From the NCBI GenBank assembly GCA_026874595.1, contig CM049309.1, positions 2,206,076-2,270,075 on the forward strand: 64,000 nucleotides of DNA, given 5' to 3'. The position numbers and the translations under genes were made by a program. Shown here one piece after another: positions 6,852 through 15,303 of this stretch. Position 1 is the first letter of the stretch; each line of letters opens with the position of its first letter. The notes below the pieces were generated by a model. That model searched no databases, was not told the DNA's origin, and saw only the letters and a program-made list of their open reading frames with translations. This DNA is from Sipunculus nudus. Lineage: Eukaryota; Annelida; Sipuncula; Golfingiida; Sipunculidae.

Positions 6852-8918
6852 ATGAATAATCAACTTTATCTCCAAAAAATGTGGCGAAACACGAACAAAT
6901 GTGAAATTTGGGACGGTTACCTGAAAAGCGTTTGGTCAGATACACCATACCATTCGCCCCGTCATGGCTCAGTGAAAGCCGACTGCCAGCAGTATTCTGG
7001 CACTATGTTCCCGAGGCAAGTGATTCCACCTGCCCAGATAACGAAGCGGCCCGTATACATTTTCCATCAGCTCTGGAAAAAAGTGGTGGAAAACGTGGTG
7101 GAAGGATATTTGACCGACCAGAACCAGTGTTTGGTTTGCCGTAAGAATATGGCTTGTGTTGTGACCAGTTGCCACACAGCTCTTTGCCAACAGTGCGTGA
7201 TGAACAAGCTGTCCAGAGTTGATGGATCCAACCAGATAAACGATATTATGTTATCCACGTTATGCCCAGACTGTGGAAAAAACACGGTCATTCTGGGTGT
7301 GTTACCTGTGCTGATGGTTTTGAGACGGACCTGCAATCTACCTAAATTAAAAGATTGGGTAGTCAATCTGCTGGATCCGGCAGATATGACAGAAGAGATG
7401 TTGGAAAAAAGACAGGTGGTTGTGGACGGTTTTTATGAAGACTTGAAAAGAAGCAGTGATACGCCGCATCAGGATGATCTATTTTCTTCCAAGCGAGGTT
7501 TTCCACCGGCGGCTTCTTGGGTGGAGTATTTTACCGAACAGAACAAGTACTGCAAGGACTGTTTCGATGTGTTGTGTCACGTGGTACCCCTTAAAACAGC
7601 CGACAAGTCACACAGAAAATTGAAAGATGGTTCTACGACCTGGAAAATGTGCACCTCGTGCTACAACGCTTGGTCTTGCCTCGTGTCGATGCTGTTGGCT
7701 CATAGCCGTCACGTGACCCAGTTGCAGTTTCAAACGATGATGCGTGCTACACCTTTCAGTTTGTGTGAAGCCACGCAGTGCTTAAAAATGAACCTTTCAG
7801 ACAAGACCAAGAAGGTCCCTGAGATTGAGGAGAGTAACACTCCATTTGTACCCTTCCACAGTTTGCCTAACAAAATCCAAAAGTATTTCGAAGGGCCTTA
7901 CTTCATAGACTATTTGCACCGAAGCAATCCCCTGCCTTTCACCTGGTACATCTGGGCGAACAGGACCCGTATTTACCCAGTGATGGGGCAGAGCAAATGC
8001 GTCTTTTACAGAATGGAAGCTGCAGATTTCCCTATCACCGGTGTTTTCCCCAACCCTCCTGCAGTTTTGCCCACGGCCACATACAGTCACGCCAACTGGG
8101 ACAGTAGAGTTTGTCACTTGGACGACAGCATCACTGAAGCACTGAAACTGATGCCAGTTGAAAGCAAGTACGCCCCGTGCACCTACGGATGGTTATCGGT
8201 GAAACATCTGCACAAGAAAGTCAAAGTGACTGGTATCGCTGAACAAGTCAGACCGCTGGATATCCCTACGTTCCAGCTGTGGAAATTGCTTTACGAGCAT
8301 TACGATAAAACCCAAAAACTACACACCGTCGCGTTCCACCAACTGCTACTGAGGAACGTCGATAAAGACCGTTCGTTTGCCCACCCGCTGATGAGTAAGG
8401 GAGAGGTGCCTTGTTTGCAACAGTTGGCAGCTGACTGCTTTCTGCCGGATTTCAATCAAATGCAATGTGCGTTTCAACGTTATTTTTCTGCTGCGCCGTT
8501 CCCGCTCATGGCACAGATGCAACTGCAAAGAGAGCTCAGTTTGGTGTGGGGTCAAATTGAAGGCACGGACCGGGGTGTGTTTTGTTATGTGGGTAACTTT
8601 CCAATGTCGGTTGTGTACCCTCTGGTGAGGGGAAGCCTTTTGGAAAATGAAGATAGGCAGTGTGAATATAACAACACTTTGCCGCTTTTGGGCGTGTTTG
8701 AAAAACACAACAACAGCAAAAACGACGTCGTCAGCGCTTGCGGGGCCATCACATGGAAAATGAAAACGGGGTGCGGTGAAACCGTGCCTGTACACAAGTC
8801 GCTGAGACGCTATGATACTGACGAAGTGATTTTAAGCAGGTACCCAAGGGACTGGCTCGAGATACCGGAGTCCGACTATGCCATTGTTATGGAAGCGGAG
8901 GGTGGAAACCCCCTCTGA
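6852..8918 (+). CDS. RING-like zinc-binding protein, putative accessory/regulatory
   Basis: 688 residues from the first in-frame ATG (a GTG precedes it; ATG at 7004 is an alternative). Residues ~93-141 hold CLVC, then C, CHTALCQQC, then CPDC. The Cys/His order resembles a C3HC4 RING finger except that the central Cys and His are adjacent. A second cluster (CKDC...C.H...H...CTSC, residues ~238-275) looks like another zinc site. The remaining ~400 residues are Trp/Tyr-rich and unrecognised. RING proteins are usually ubiquitin ligases, so interference with host ubiquitin pathways is possible but unproven. It is the only plus-strand gene in the left two-thirds of the element and converges on the first capsid gene. 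Confidence 0.72.
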   Translation: MNNQLYLQKMWRNTNKCEIWDGYLKSVWSDTPYHSPRHGSVKADCQQYSGTMFPRQVIPPAQITKRPVYIFHQLWKKVVENVVEGYLTDQNQCLVCRKNMACVVTSCHTALCQQCVMNKLSRVDGSNQINDIMLSTLCPDCGKNTVILGVLPVLMVLRRTCNLPKLKDWVVNLLDPADMTEEMLEKRQVVVDGFYEDLKRSSDTPHQDDLFSSKRGFPPAASWVEYFTEQNKYCKDCFDVLCHVVPLKTADKSHRKLKDGSTTWKMCTSCYNAWSCLVSMLLAHSRHVTQLQFQTMMRATPFSLCEATQCLKMNLSDKTKKVPEIEESNTPFVPFHSLPNKIQKYFEGPYFIDYLHRSNPLPFTWYIWANRTRIYPVMGQSKCVFYRMEAADFPITGVFPNPPAVLPTATYSHANWDSRVCHLDDSITEALKLMPVESKYAPCTYGWLSVKHLHKKVKVTGIAEQVRPLDIPTFQLWKLLYEHYDKTQKLHTVAFHQLLLRNVDKDRSFAHPLMSKGEVPCLQQLAADCFLPDFNQMQCAFQRYFSAAPFPLMAQMQLQRELSLVWGQIEGTDRGVFCYVGNFPMSVVYPLVRGSLLENEDRQCEYNNTLPLLGVFEKHNNSKNDVVSACGAITWKMKTGCGETVPVHKSLRRYDTDEVILSRYPRDWLEIPESDYAIVMEAEGGNPL

Positions 8919-8956
8919 CAGGATCCCCCAATGTATTTTTGATGCTGTTTGTAATT

Positions 8957-8962
8957 ATTAAA
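8957..8962 (+). terminator. Poly(A) signal variant ATTAAA of the RING-like gene
   Basis: ATTAAA ~40 bp beyond the stop at 8918, followed by a GT-rich stretch (GTGTGTCATTTGTATATGG), the usual downstream element. Confidence 0.5.
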
Positions 8963-8993
8963 GTGTGTCATTTGTATATGGTGTGTTGTTATT

Positions 8994-10634
8994 TTATGTG
9001 AATGATTTCAGAACTTGGCGTGATTGGCCTATAGTAATTTCCCCGTCCATTTCATAATACACAACAATGGTGTGTTGTTCGGTTATTTCATTGTCGAACG
9101 CAAGTTCCAACCTTAAAACTCCCACGGTAGGGTCTTGGATATACTTTTCGTCACTGGCCAGGGTGGGCGAGAAATCAACAGCGAAAAAAGAGTATCCTCT
9201 CCTGTAATCTTGGTAAGACAAGTTCACCCCGGTGGCACCTCGCACTGTACCGATCCCGTTCAGCCCGTCAATGTATTCCCGTTTCCAATCCCTGTCCCAT
9301 TTCATTTCGTAAGGGAAGGCCGGCACCGGATACCCGTTCATATACACCTGTACATAATTGACGCCCAGGTGTTTGAACTCGTACGGGTTTTTTTCTTTGT
9401 CTCCACTCAAGGCTTTACTTTCCACGAACCCGAACACCATACGCCTGGGCATCTGCCCTTGCAACATGTTGGTCAATGAGGCCTGGGTACCACTGACTGG
9501 CAAGTCGTAAGTGCGCAAGAAAGCGTGTTTCAGTGGATAACGTATCGGCATGTGTCGGGCCAGGTTGGCTTCCACGGAGCGCCGAAACACATCGGAGGGT
9601 GTGACTTTCCGTACATCCAAATACATCTGCGTGACTTTCAGCACGTTTTGGGCTTCCTTTTTTTGAATAATTGCAAATTCAGACATGTCATGAAAATCCA
9701 TCAGTATTTTAATGTCTACCCCGTTTATCAAAAACTTTTTCTGTCCCGTGATATCGCTGTGTAGAGGGGCTTTGAAAGTAATCTCCTGTGAAGTTTCCGT
9801 GTTGTCACACATAAGATTGTTATTGGGAAAAAATTGCAAAAACCTGTTCAGCGCCCCGTAGTTTTTTCCCAGGGCAGCCGTCAAGATTGATTGTTTAGTT
9901 TTCCCCCCCGTTATCCCCAATTTTCCCAAAGCGCTCGGGATGAAGTATGCTATTTTTAAATCAGAATCTTTGCTGAAAAACCTTTTTGGGTACGAACGCC
10001 AATCCCCAGACATCGCTTTCACATCCGCACTTGCAGAGTTAGATGATAGATCTGTATCTTTTTGTTCAGGTGTTCTCCTCCAAGCGTACATGCTTTTGTT
10101 TGCTCCAGAGTCGCTTGATTTGACACCTTTAATCGTTTCTTCGTACGCTGTGTCTTTCTTCATCTCTGCAGGAATGTCATTGAAATGGCCAGGGGTGTCT
10201 TTGAACCACCCAGTCATCCCTGACAGCCCGGTCTTTTTAAATTCCTTGTTGTAAGACAAAAGGTTTTCCAGGTACGCCCTGTATGAATACATGTTGTCCT
10301 GGGTGTTGATTTCCGTCCCGTTGAACTCTATGTTTATCTGACGCCAGATGCTGTGGATGATATTGTTGACAGGTGAAATGTATTCCTCAGTTATCTTTTG
10401 ACATGGGTCACCTGCTGCTGTAAAAATCCCCAATTTCACCACCAGCATCGTGTTGGCCAAATCGACGTACTCAGTTGATTTCCCACTGATAAAAAATTCC
10501 ACAGGACCCCCGGTTTTGTACGAAGGCGTCAGCGGGTCTACTTTCACCCACCGTCCTTGTGTCACCGAATCTTGCTTCGTGCCCCCCGCAAAGAGGGCCG
10601 TCTGCTGTACGATATCCGTCGCTGCGTCGACCAT
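8994..10634 (-). CDS. Major capsid protein, double jelly-roll, copy 1
   Basis: 546 residues, ATG start, TATA box at 10671..10678. It belongs to the protein family annotated in invertebrate genomes as F54H12.2-like, now understood as the Polinton/adintovirus hexon-type major capsid protein; trimers of it form the capsid faces. Seen here: a conserved N-terminus with TQGRWVKVDPLTPSYKTGGP, NNIIHSIWRQINIEFNGTEI (~90-110), a central variable insert (~165-225), PIRYPLKHAFLRTYDLPV (~362-380), and a C-terminal VDFSPTLASDEKY...VGVLRLEL block. The first ~44 residues are identical to the next gene, and the two differ mostly around residues 160-240, the likely exposed loops. Confidence 0.9.
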   Translation of the reverse strand: MVDAATDIVQQTALFAGGTKQDSVTQGRWVKVDPLTPSYKTGGPVEFFISGKSTEYVDLANTMLVVKLGIFTAAGDPCQKITEEYISPVNNIIHSIWRQINIEFNGTEINTQDNMYSYRAYLENLLSYNKEFKKTGLSGMTGWFKDTPGHFNDIPAEMKKDTAYEETIKGVKSSDSGANKSMYAWRRTPEQKDTDLSSNSASADVKAMSGDWRSYPKRFFSKDSDLKIAYFIPSALGKLGITGGKTKQSILTAALGKNYGALNRFLQFFPNNNLMCDNTETSQEITFKAPLHSDITGQKKFLINGVDIKILMDFHDMSEFAIIQKKEAQNVLKVTQMYLDVRKVTPSDVFRRSVEANLARHMPIRYPLKHAFLRTYDLPVSGTQASLTNMLQGQMPRRMVFGFVESKALSGDKEKNPYEFKHLGVNYVQVYMNGYPVPAFPYEMKWDRDWKREYIDGLNGIGTVRGATGVNLSYQDYRRGYSFFAVDFSPTLASDEKYIQDPTVGVLRLELAFDNEITEQHTIVVYYEMDGEITIGQSRQVLKSFT

Positions 10635-10670
10635 GTTTCTTTCTGATCACTTTAACAGTGATTTCATACA

Positions 10671-10678
10671 TTTATATA
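10671..10678 (-). promoter_or_regulatory. TATA box of major capsid gene copy 1
   Basis: Minus strand TATATAAA, 37-44 bp upstream of ATG 10634. Nothing else is evident in the 108-bp gap to the next gene. Confidence 0.6.
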
Positions 10679-10742
10679 TGTTAGCCATGGCGCAAGCTAC
10701 ATATACATACATTATGTGTTCATTTACCCGTGGAGAACTTTT

Positions 10743-12314
10743 TCAAGTGTAGGATTTGAGCACCTCTCGCGTTTGCCCAACGGTCACTTCACCGTCCATT
10801 TCGTAATAAACGACGACGATGTGTTGCTTGTTTAGTCTTGATTCGTCTTTAAAACCCAGTTCCATCCTTAAAACACCCACCGTAGGGTCTTGGGTGTACT
10901 TTTCGTCACTGGCCAGTGTGGGTGAAAAATCTACCGCAAAAAGCGTAAACCCATTGCGGTAATCTTGGTAAGAGATATCTACGCCCAAGCCCCCTCGCAC
11001 GACGCCGATCCCGTTTAGGGTATCGATGTATTCGCGTTTCCAGTCTTGTGTCCATTTCGGTGCATAAGCGTAGGTCGGAACGGGGTAACCGTTCATGTAC
11101 ACGTGAACGTGGTTAACGCCAAGGTTTTTAAACTCGTATGGGTTTTTCGTTTCGTCTCCAGCGTAAGCCTTGCTTTCCACGAAGCCGAACACCATGCGCC
11201 TGGGCATCTGGCCCTGCAACATGTTGGTCAGGGAGGCCTGGGTGCCGTTTACCGGTAGGTCGTACGTGCGTAAGAAAGCGTGTTTCAGAGGGTAACGTAT
11301 GGGTATGTTGCGGGCCAGATTAGCTTCCACCGCATGTTGGAATCTGTCAGACGGTGTGACTTTACGCAAGTCAATGTACATGCCCATGACTTTCAACTGG
11401 TTATTGTCCCCTCCTTTCTGCATGATGGGAAATTCTTTGGAACCCGTAAAATCCAACTGCAGTTGAATATCTACTCCATTTGGTAGCAGTTTTTGCTGAC
11501 CGGTGAAATCGGTGTGGAAGGGTGCCTTGAAAGTAATGATTTTTGACGTTTCTGAGTTAGTGCAGGTCGCATTGTTCATTGGGAAAAATTGCAAGAACCG
11601 GTTCATAGCCCCATAATTTTTACCCAGTGAGGCCGTCAGTATAGATTTTTTTAATTTGTCTTTCTCTGTAAGCCCTACTTCCCCAATCGCTGAAGGGATG
11701 ACGTGTGTAAAGTAGAAATCAGATTCTTTATCAAATGAGATTTTCGCGTAACTTCTTTTACCTCCACCGTCATCAGTACCCCAGTCGTGCTTGCTGTTTT
11801 GATCGGCAGTTGTTGCGGTATAATCACTGTTACTAGTGAGTGAAGCAGGTAGGTCATTGAAATGACCGGGTGTATCTTTGAACCACCCAGTCATGGCTGA
11901 CAGGCAGGTTTCTTTGTATTCCTGGTTGTAGGCGAGCAGGTTTTCCAAGTAAGCCCTGTAGGGATACATGTTATCCTGAGTGTTCAGTTCGGTCCCGTTC
12001 AGTTTAAGGTTGATTTGACGCCAGATGCTATGGATAATGTTGTTGACGGGAGAAATGTATTCCGCCGTGATTTTCTGGCAGGGGGTGACCCCGTCTGATT
12101 TAAAAATCCCCATTTTCACCACCAGCATAGAATTGGCCAGGTCGATATACTCTGATGATTTCCCGCTGATGAAAAATTCTATAGGCCCCCCGGTCTTGTA
12201 CGAAGGCGTCAGTGGGTCAACTTTCACCCACCGTCCCTGTGTCACCGAATCTTGCTTTGTGCCCCCGGCAAAGAGGGCCGTCTGCTGCACGATGTCTGTT
12301 GCGGCGTCCACCAT
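10743..12314 (-). CDS. Major capsid protein, double jelly-roll, copy 2
   Basis: 523 residues, ATG start, TATAAAAG at 12353..12360. It is a tandem paralogue of the preceding gene: the same N-terminus, then NNIIHSIWRQINLKLNGTEL, KAPFHTDFTGQQKLLPNGVD, PIRYPLKHAFLRTYDLPV, MLQGQMPRRMVFGFVESKA and VDFSPTLASDEKY. It is 23 residues shorter, mainly because the central variable segment is shorter. Both copies are intact and each has its own promoter, so both are probably expressed. Either could be the main hexon; mixed trimers or separate capsid positions are possible. Confidence 0.9.
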   Translation of the reverse strand: MVDAATDIVQQTALFAGGTKQDSVTQGRWVKVDPLTPSYKTGGPIEFFISGKSSEYIDLANSMLVVKMGIFKSDGVTPCQKITAEYISPVNNIIHSIWRQINLKLNGTELNTQDNMYPYRAYLENLLAYNQEYKETCLSAMTGWFKDTPGHFNDLPASLTSNSDYTATTADQNSKHDWGTDDGGGKRSYAKISFDKESDFYFTHVIPSAIGEVGLTEKDKLKKSILTASLGKNYGAMNRFLQFFPMNNATCTNSETSKIITFKAPFHTDFTGQQKLLPNGVDIQLQLDFTGSKEFPIMQKGGDNNQLKVMGMYIDLRKVTPSDRFQHAVEANLARNIPIRYPLKHAFLRTYDLPVNGTQASLTNMLQGQMPRRMVFGFVESKAYAGDETKNPYEFKNLGVNHVHVYMNGYPVPTYAYAPKWTQDWKREYIDTLNGIGVVRGGLGVDISYQDYRNGFTLFAVDFSPTLASDEKYTQDPTVGVLRMELGFKDESRLNKQHIVVVYYEMDGEVTVGQTREVLKSYT

Positions 12315-12352
12315 GTTTCTTACTTCTCATTTGAGTATAGCCATGCAGTTTA

Positions 12353-12360
12353 CTTTTATA
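12353..12360 (-). promoter_or_regulatory. TATA box of major capsid gene copy 2
   Basis: Minus strand TATAAAAG, ~40 bp upstream of ATG 12314. Confidence 0.65.
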
Positions 12361-12404
12361 CTCTTCTGGAGGTTAACTCTAAGAAAAATGAATGAATACA
12401 TAAC

Positions 12405-12608
12405 ATGTCTCGACCACACAATAAAACCTTGGGGATTTTTTTTTTGGGGGGGGGGAACAGACTAACACGCCCAGATGGCTCAACAGCTACTATAGCAGAC
12501 ACACGTTTTGCAGACACACTTGAAAATATTCACAAAATACTTGTATATTACGATGATGAATTCAAAGAACAAGTTGAACAGAACAAACCTTTATTCAATC
12601 CACTTTAA
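12405..12608 (+). CDS. Possible small plus-strand ORF, function unknown
   Basis: 67 residues from ATG. The C-terminal half (TLENIHKILVYYDDEFKEQVEQNK) looks like a helical acidic protein, but the N-terminal part is read through a T(10)G(10) homopolymer junction at ~12437-12456. That run could be slippery or a sequencing uncertainty. No promoter is evident, and the stretch is also the 3' flank of minus-strand genes. It may be spurious. Confidence 0.25.
   Translation: MSRPHNKTLGIFFLGGGNRLTRPDGSTATIADTRFADTLENIHKILVYYDDEFKEQVEQNKPLFNPL
12590..12595 (-). terminator. Poly(A) signal AATAAA embedding a stop codon
   Basis: Plus strand TTTATT. The TAA of the small hydrophobic ORF (12591..12593) lies within the AATAAA. 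It probably ends the minus-strand transcripts that begin upstream of 12600. Confidence 0.5.
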
Positions 12609-12731
12609 CAAACCAAGAAACAGAAACAAGGGACGAAACCGAACCCCCTCCCCCCCCCCCTCCCCGATCCATCTCACAAATTGAAAAAAAGGGCCTAAGC
12701 AAATGATAATGGAAATGAACGCCCCGGTCAT
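12591..12731 (-). CDS. Small hydrophobic (membrane) protein, 46 residues
   Basis: Too short for routine ORF calling. The ATG at 12731 opens a 46-residue frame with two hydrophobic segments (TGAFISIIICLGPFFQFV and RPLFLFLGLLKWI) separated by a Gly-rich turn encoded by an 11-base homopolymer. Its TAA stop is built into an AATAAA poly(A) signal, the same economy seen at the polymerase gene end, and a TATAAAAGG box lies ~160 bp upstream (12891..12899). Small membrane proteins are frequent in Polintons. The homopolymer makes the frame fragile, so confidence is limited. Confidence 0.42.
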   Translation of the reverse strand: MTGAFISIIICLGPFFQFVRWIGEGGGEGVRFRPLFLFLGLLKWIE

Positions 12732-12890
12732 GAAAAAAAAATCTAAACTACGAGATACTAAAACAGAAAAACTATGTCTGACCAGGGGCTACTTTCAAAT
12801 TGAATGGGCTGAAAAAGACCTCGTCACTATTACACCCGTTAACCCCAACCTCCTGTGTAAAAATGAAAGTCTCTCTATCTGGTACGTCGC

Positions 12891-12899
12891 CTTTTATAG
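12891..12899 (-). promoter_or_regulatory. Candidate TATA box overlapping the stop of the 534-residue gene
   Basis: Minus strand CTATAAAAG, including TAA stop 12894..12896. The only minus-strand candidate below it is the 46-residue hydrophobic ORF, ~160 bp away. Confidence 0.35.
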
Positions 12900-14498
12900 G
12901 TTCAGTTCCCGCATGATGCCTGTGAAATATGGTATTGCCACTTCTAACAAATTCTTTAGTGACTGTTCACCCGTTTGCAACAGCAACCGCATGTACCATA
13001 TTTTCCCTGCCGGGTTTTCCAAACATTCCCGTGCAACGTTAATCGTTTGGTCCCGTTCCTCCCACTGTAACATCCTCACCATGAACTGCGCCAGGGGTTG
13101 CATGTGTTCCCTTCCGGTAAATATGGTGTGAGCCCTTACTTTGTGTACCAGCCCCCTGTTCAACATGAAGTACGGTGGGGTTTTCGCCTTTTCAGAAACA
13201 TATGCCCAAAAACCCATCGCATCTTTTGTGGCTTCTTGCTGCATGCAGTGGAAAGTTTCAATCACGATGGCTAGTGCTAAACAGACCAAAGTAATGACTT
13301 CGTCAGGGCTCTGTTTAAACATTTCCTGCCGGAAACTGTCGTTATCTAACATATCCGTTCGCGTTGCCATGTGCCGTAGAACGTCACCGTGCTTCCTGTA
13401 TGCCTCTTTGATTTCGCGTGACATGACATAGGCTGAGGCAGGGGGGACACCTAATCCGTCGCCGATTTGCACGCCTACATTTCCGGTTTCTGTCGCGGGG
13501 GGCTGTACCGCTGATGCGGTTTGCATTCCGAAATCACTTTTTTGCGGTACTAAAGTTTGTGTCCCCATGGTACCCATGACTGGTTCGTCTGTCTGCATTT
13601 GGATATCTCTGACCCCCGTATTCTCAATTGACTGCTGTTGTACTTGCACCCCTGGCTGGTTAGTATTTTTGTAAGGTCCTCCTTTCTGCTTTTTCTCCGT
13701 GGTTCCGGAAGGCCCTGGCGTAGCCGGAGGTTGGCTTCCGGTGGGAGAATCCCTTTTTGATTTGTCCAGTTTCAAACGCCGTCTCACTTGCTCAACTCTT
13801 TTAGGTGTTTCCGAGGGCAGTTTCATCCTGACACCCCTTTTAGGTACCTCATCCGCTGTGGGCGAAGGTGAGTAAGGGGGCCTGTCGCCTCTTAAAACAC
13901 TGGCCGTCAGTACTGATGCTTTCATAGGCGTGGATTTGGGTGTTCTATTCCCTGGTGAAAACGTTTCAAACAAAATTGGAACTTGGGATTTAGGTGTCAC
14001 AGGCGACGACTGTAATGAGGCTCCCGGGTGTCGGAGGCGCGATCTGTAGGGGTCGCCGAAAGTCTGGTTGAGGATTTTTCTTTTCTCTCCCGGTGTCGTA
14101 ATCCTGTTCAGAAAATCGGTCACTTCACTTTGATCTGTGGTATTAATTACGTTTGCCGAGTGTTTCACTGCACCTGGTTTCAGTTGTGACACCGCTGTAG
14201 GATTTGCTAACGTATACGGTGTATCCAAAGGCGGGGACGGATGCGCGACAGTGGCCAATGTACGCATATCTTTTTCTACCATTTTTTTCCCCGGTGGAGC
14301 TTTAGGTGGGACCAAGTTCTTTTTCAAAATGCTGACCATTTTTTTGGCTGGTGGATTTTTTATTTCTGCTTTTATTTTTTTTACTTCAGAGGCTATGGGT
14401 TTTCGCCGCGGTTCTTTGAGATCGGCGTCGTCTTTCCTTTTTCTTCCAGTTTTCTTCTTTTCAACGTCACCTTCATCTTTTTTCTTTTTCGGTGCCAT
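12894..14498 (-). CDS. Lys/Pro-rich protein with helical C-terminal domain, function unknown
   Basis: 534 residues, ATG start, TATAAAAAG at 14537..14545. Residues 1-80 are highly basic (KKKKDEGDVEKKKTGRKRK). Residues ~80-300 are Pro/Thr/Ser-rich with many TP and SP pairs (SPVTPKSQ, STPMKAS), i.e. probably disordered and phosphorylatable. A Gln/Met/Val-rich linker follows. The last ~175 residues, from ASAYVMSREIKEAYRKHG, form a helical domain ending YFTGIMRELNL. I recognise no family. Its place among capsid and core genes suggests a virion-internal protein linking DNA to the shell; this is inference. Confidence 0.78.
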   Translation of the reverse strand: MAPKKKKDEGDVEKKKTGRKRKDDADLKEPRRKPIASEVKKIKAEIKNPPAKKMVSILKKNLVPPKAPPGKKMVEKDMRTLATVAHPSPPLDTPYTLANPTAVSQLKPGAVKHSANVINTTDQSEVTDFLNRITTPGEKRKILNQTFGDPYRSRLRHPGASLQSSPVTPKSQVPILFETFSPGNRTPKSTPMKASVLTASVLRGDRPPYSPSPTADEVPKRGVRMKLPSETPKRVEQVRRRLKLDKSKRDSPTGSQPPATPGPSGTTEKKQKGGPYKNTNQPGVQVQQQSIENTGVRDIQMQTDEPVMGTMGTQTLVPQKSDFGMQTASAVQPPATETGNVGVQIGDGLGVPPASAYVMSREIKEAYRKHGDVLRHMATRTDMLDNDSFRQEMFKQSPDEVITLVCLALAIVIETFHCMQQEATKDAMGFWAYVSEKAKTPPYFMLNRGLVHKVRAHTIFTGREHMQPLAQFMVRMLQWEERDQTINVARECLENPAGKIWYMRLLLQTGEQSLKNLLEVAIPYFTGIMRELNL

Positions 14499-14536
14499 GT
14501 TTTTTTTTATTCCAGGTTATCTCGGGTGTGCAGGGG

Positions 14537-14545
14537 CTTTTTATA
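14537..14545 (-). promoter_or_regulatory. TATA box of the 534-residue gene, containing the stop of its neighbour
   Basis: Minus strand TATAAAAAG, ~40 bp upstream of ATG 14498. The upstream gene's TAA (14541..14543) is inside it. Confidence 0.6.
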
Positions 14546-15080
14546 CCATATCTGGATGGCCAACACTGTAATAACCTTCCGCGGTCCTCTCTATTGGTCT
14601 TTCAGGAGTGCTAGGGGTGCTAACTTTCCGTGTCGTTACACCTGGAGATGCCATATGCGGAGTCATTATCAACGGTGTGGGCACGGCAGCTCCTACGTTC
14701 TCATCAGCGCTACCCACCAATGTGTCTCCCGGGTTCCAGTATGGGTCTGTTAAATCGTCTCGCCGTCTCCTGATGCCAGCCGCACCACGCCGGGCAAAAC
14801 GCGGATCCATGTATGGTATGGATCTGCTGCGTGTATCGTATTTTCTCATCCACATTTCACGTTCTGGGTTGTACTGTTTTCTTACTTTTCTGATCCGGCC
14901 GCCTCCCATAGCTCCCAAAGGATGCATCATGTCGTAAAACCATTGTGGTTTGGGCTTGGAACGTCCAAAACATTCCACAGCTTCACGGTTAATATTTTTA
15001 CGTGCCTTTACCAGCGCTTCTCGCGCTTTTCTCCCCATGGTTTTTAATTTCTGCTTGCACTTTTTACTCTTCTCCATCAT
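14541..15080 (-). CDS. Basic protein, putative virion core component
   Basis: 179 residues. The first ATG is used; a second ATG is adjacent. Residues 1-35 are Lys/Arg-rich, then a conserved-looking PQWFYDMMHPLGAMGGGRIR, then RKVRKQYNPEREMWMRKYDTR, then a Thr/Pro-rich tail ending GYYSVGHPDMV. The MGGG stretch resembles the (M/I/L)xGG consensus cut by adenain-type proteases, but no such protease is visible in this element. The neighbouring genes (Arg-rich peptide, Lys-rich protein) suggest a DNA-binding core role. The nearest TATA box (15156..15165) lies ~80 bp upstream, inside the next small gene. Confidence 0.72.
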   Translation of the reverse strand: MMEKSKKCKQKLKTMGRKAREALVKARKNINREAVECFGRSKPKPQWFYDMMHPLGAMGGGRIRKVRKQYNPEREMWMRKYDTRSRSIPYMDPRFARRGAAGIRRRRDDLTDPYWNPGDTLVGSADENVGAAVPTPLIMTPHMASPGVTTRKVSTPSTPERPIERTAEGYYSVGHPDMV

Positions 15081-15104
15081 TTTTGCTTTCGGTTTTTCTT
15101 TTTA

Positions 15105-15233
15105 TTAACCAAACCAGCGAGGGTACCTGTTTCCACCTAAGTGTATGAACTGTCGGTTTTTATAGCTGCCACCTCTGCTCCTGGCCGCCGCTCTCCTCGC
15201 TCTCCTTCTCTTTCTCATTTTTCGACCGGGCAT
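15105..15233 (-). CDS. Arg-rich 42-residue core-like peptide
   Basis: An unlisted short gene: ATG at 15233, TAA at 15105. The first 20 residues are almost all Arg/Lys/Ala (MPGRKMRKRRRARRAAARSR), followed by GGSYKNRQFIHLGGNRYPRWFG. Size and composition resemble the adenovirus mu/pX core peptide and comparable peptides described in related small DNA viruses, which condense the genome. TATA box TATAAAAG at 15304..15311 lies ~70 bp upstream. An overlapping 38-residue frame from an ATG at 15276 is an alternative, but that ATG would fall at the expected transcript start. Homology to mu/pX cannot be shown by eye at this length. Confidence 0.6.
   Translation of the reverse strand: MPGRKMRKRRRARRAAARSRGGSYKNRQFIHLGGNRYPRWFG
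15156..15165 (-). promoter_or_regulatory. Candidate TATA box of the 179-residue gene, inside the core-peptide gene
   Basis: Minus strand CTATAAAAAC, reading as Ser-Tyr-Lys-Asn codons of the small peptide. It lies ~80 bp upstream of ATG 15080. Confidence 0.4.
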
Positions 15234-15303
15234 CGTCCAACGAATGTGATATGAGTGTCAACCACCAAGGTGTCATTTGTTCACTTATCTTTTACCCAGG
15301 TTC

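Noticed and set aside
14541-15080. Adenain cleavage site MGGG in the 179-residue basic protein
   Set aside because: It fits the loose consensus, but without any recognisable protease in the element it is not evidence of processing.
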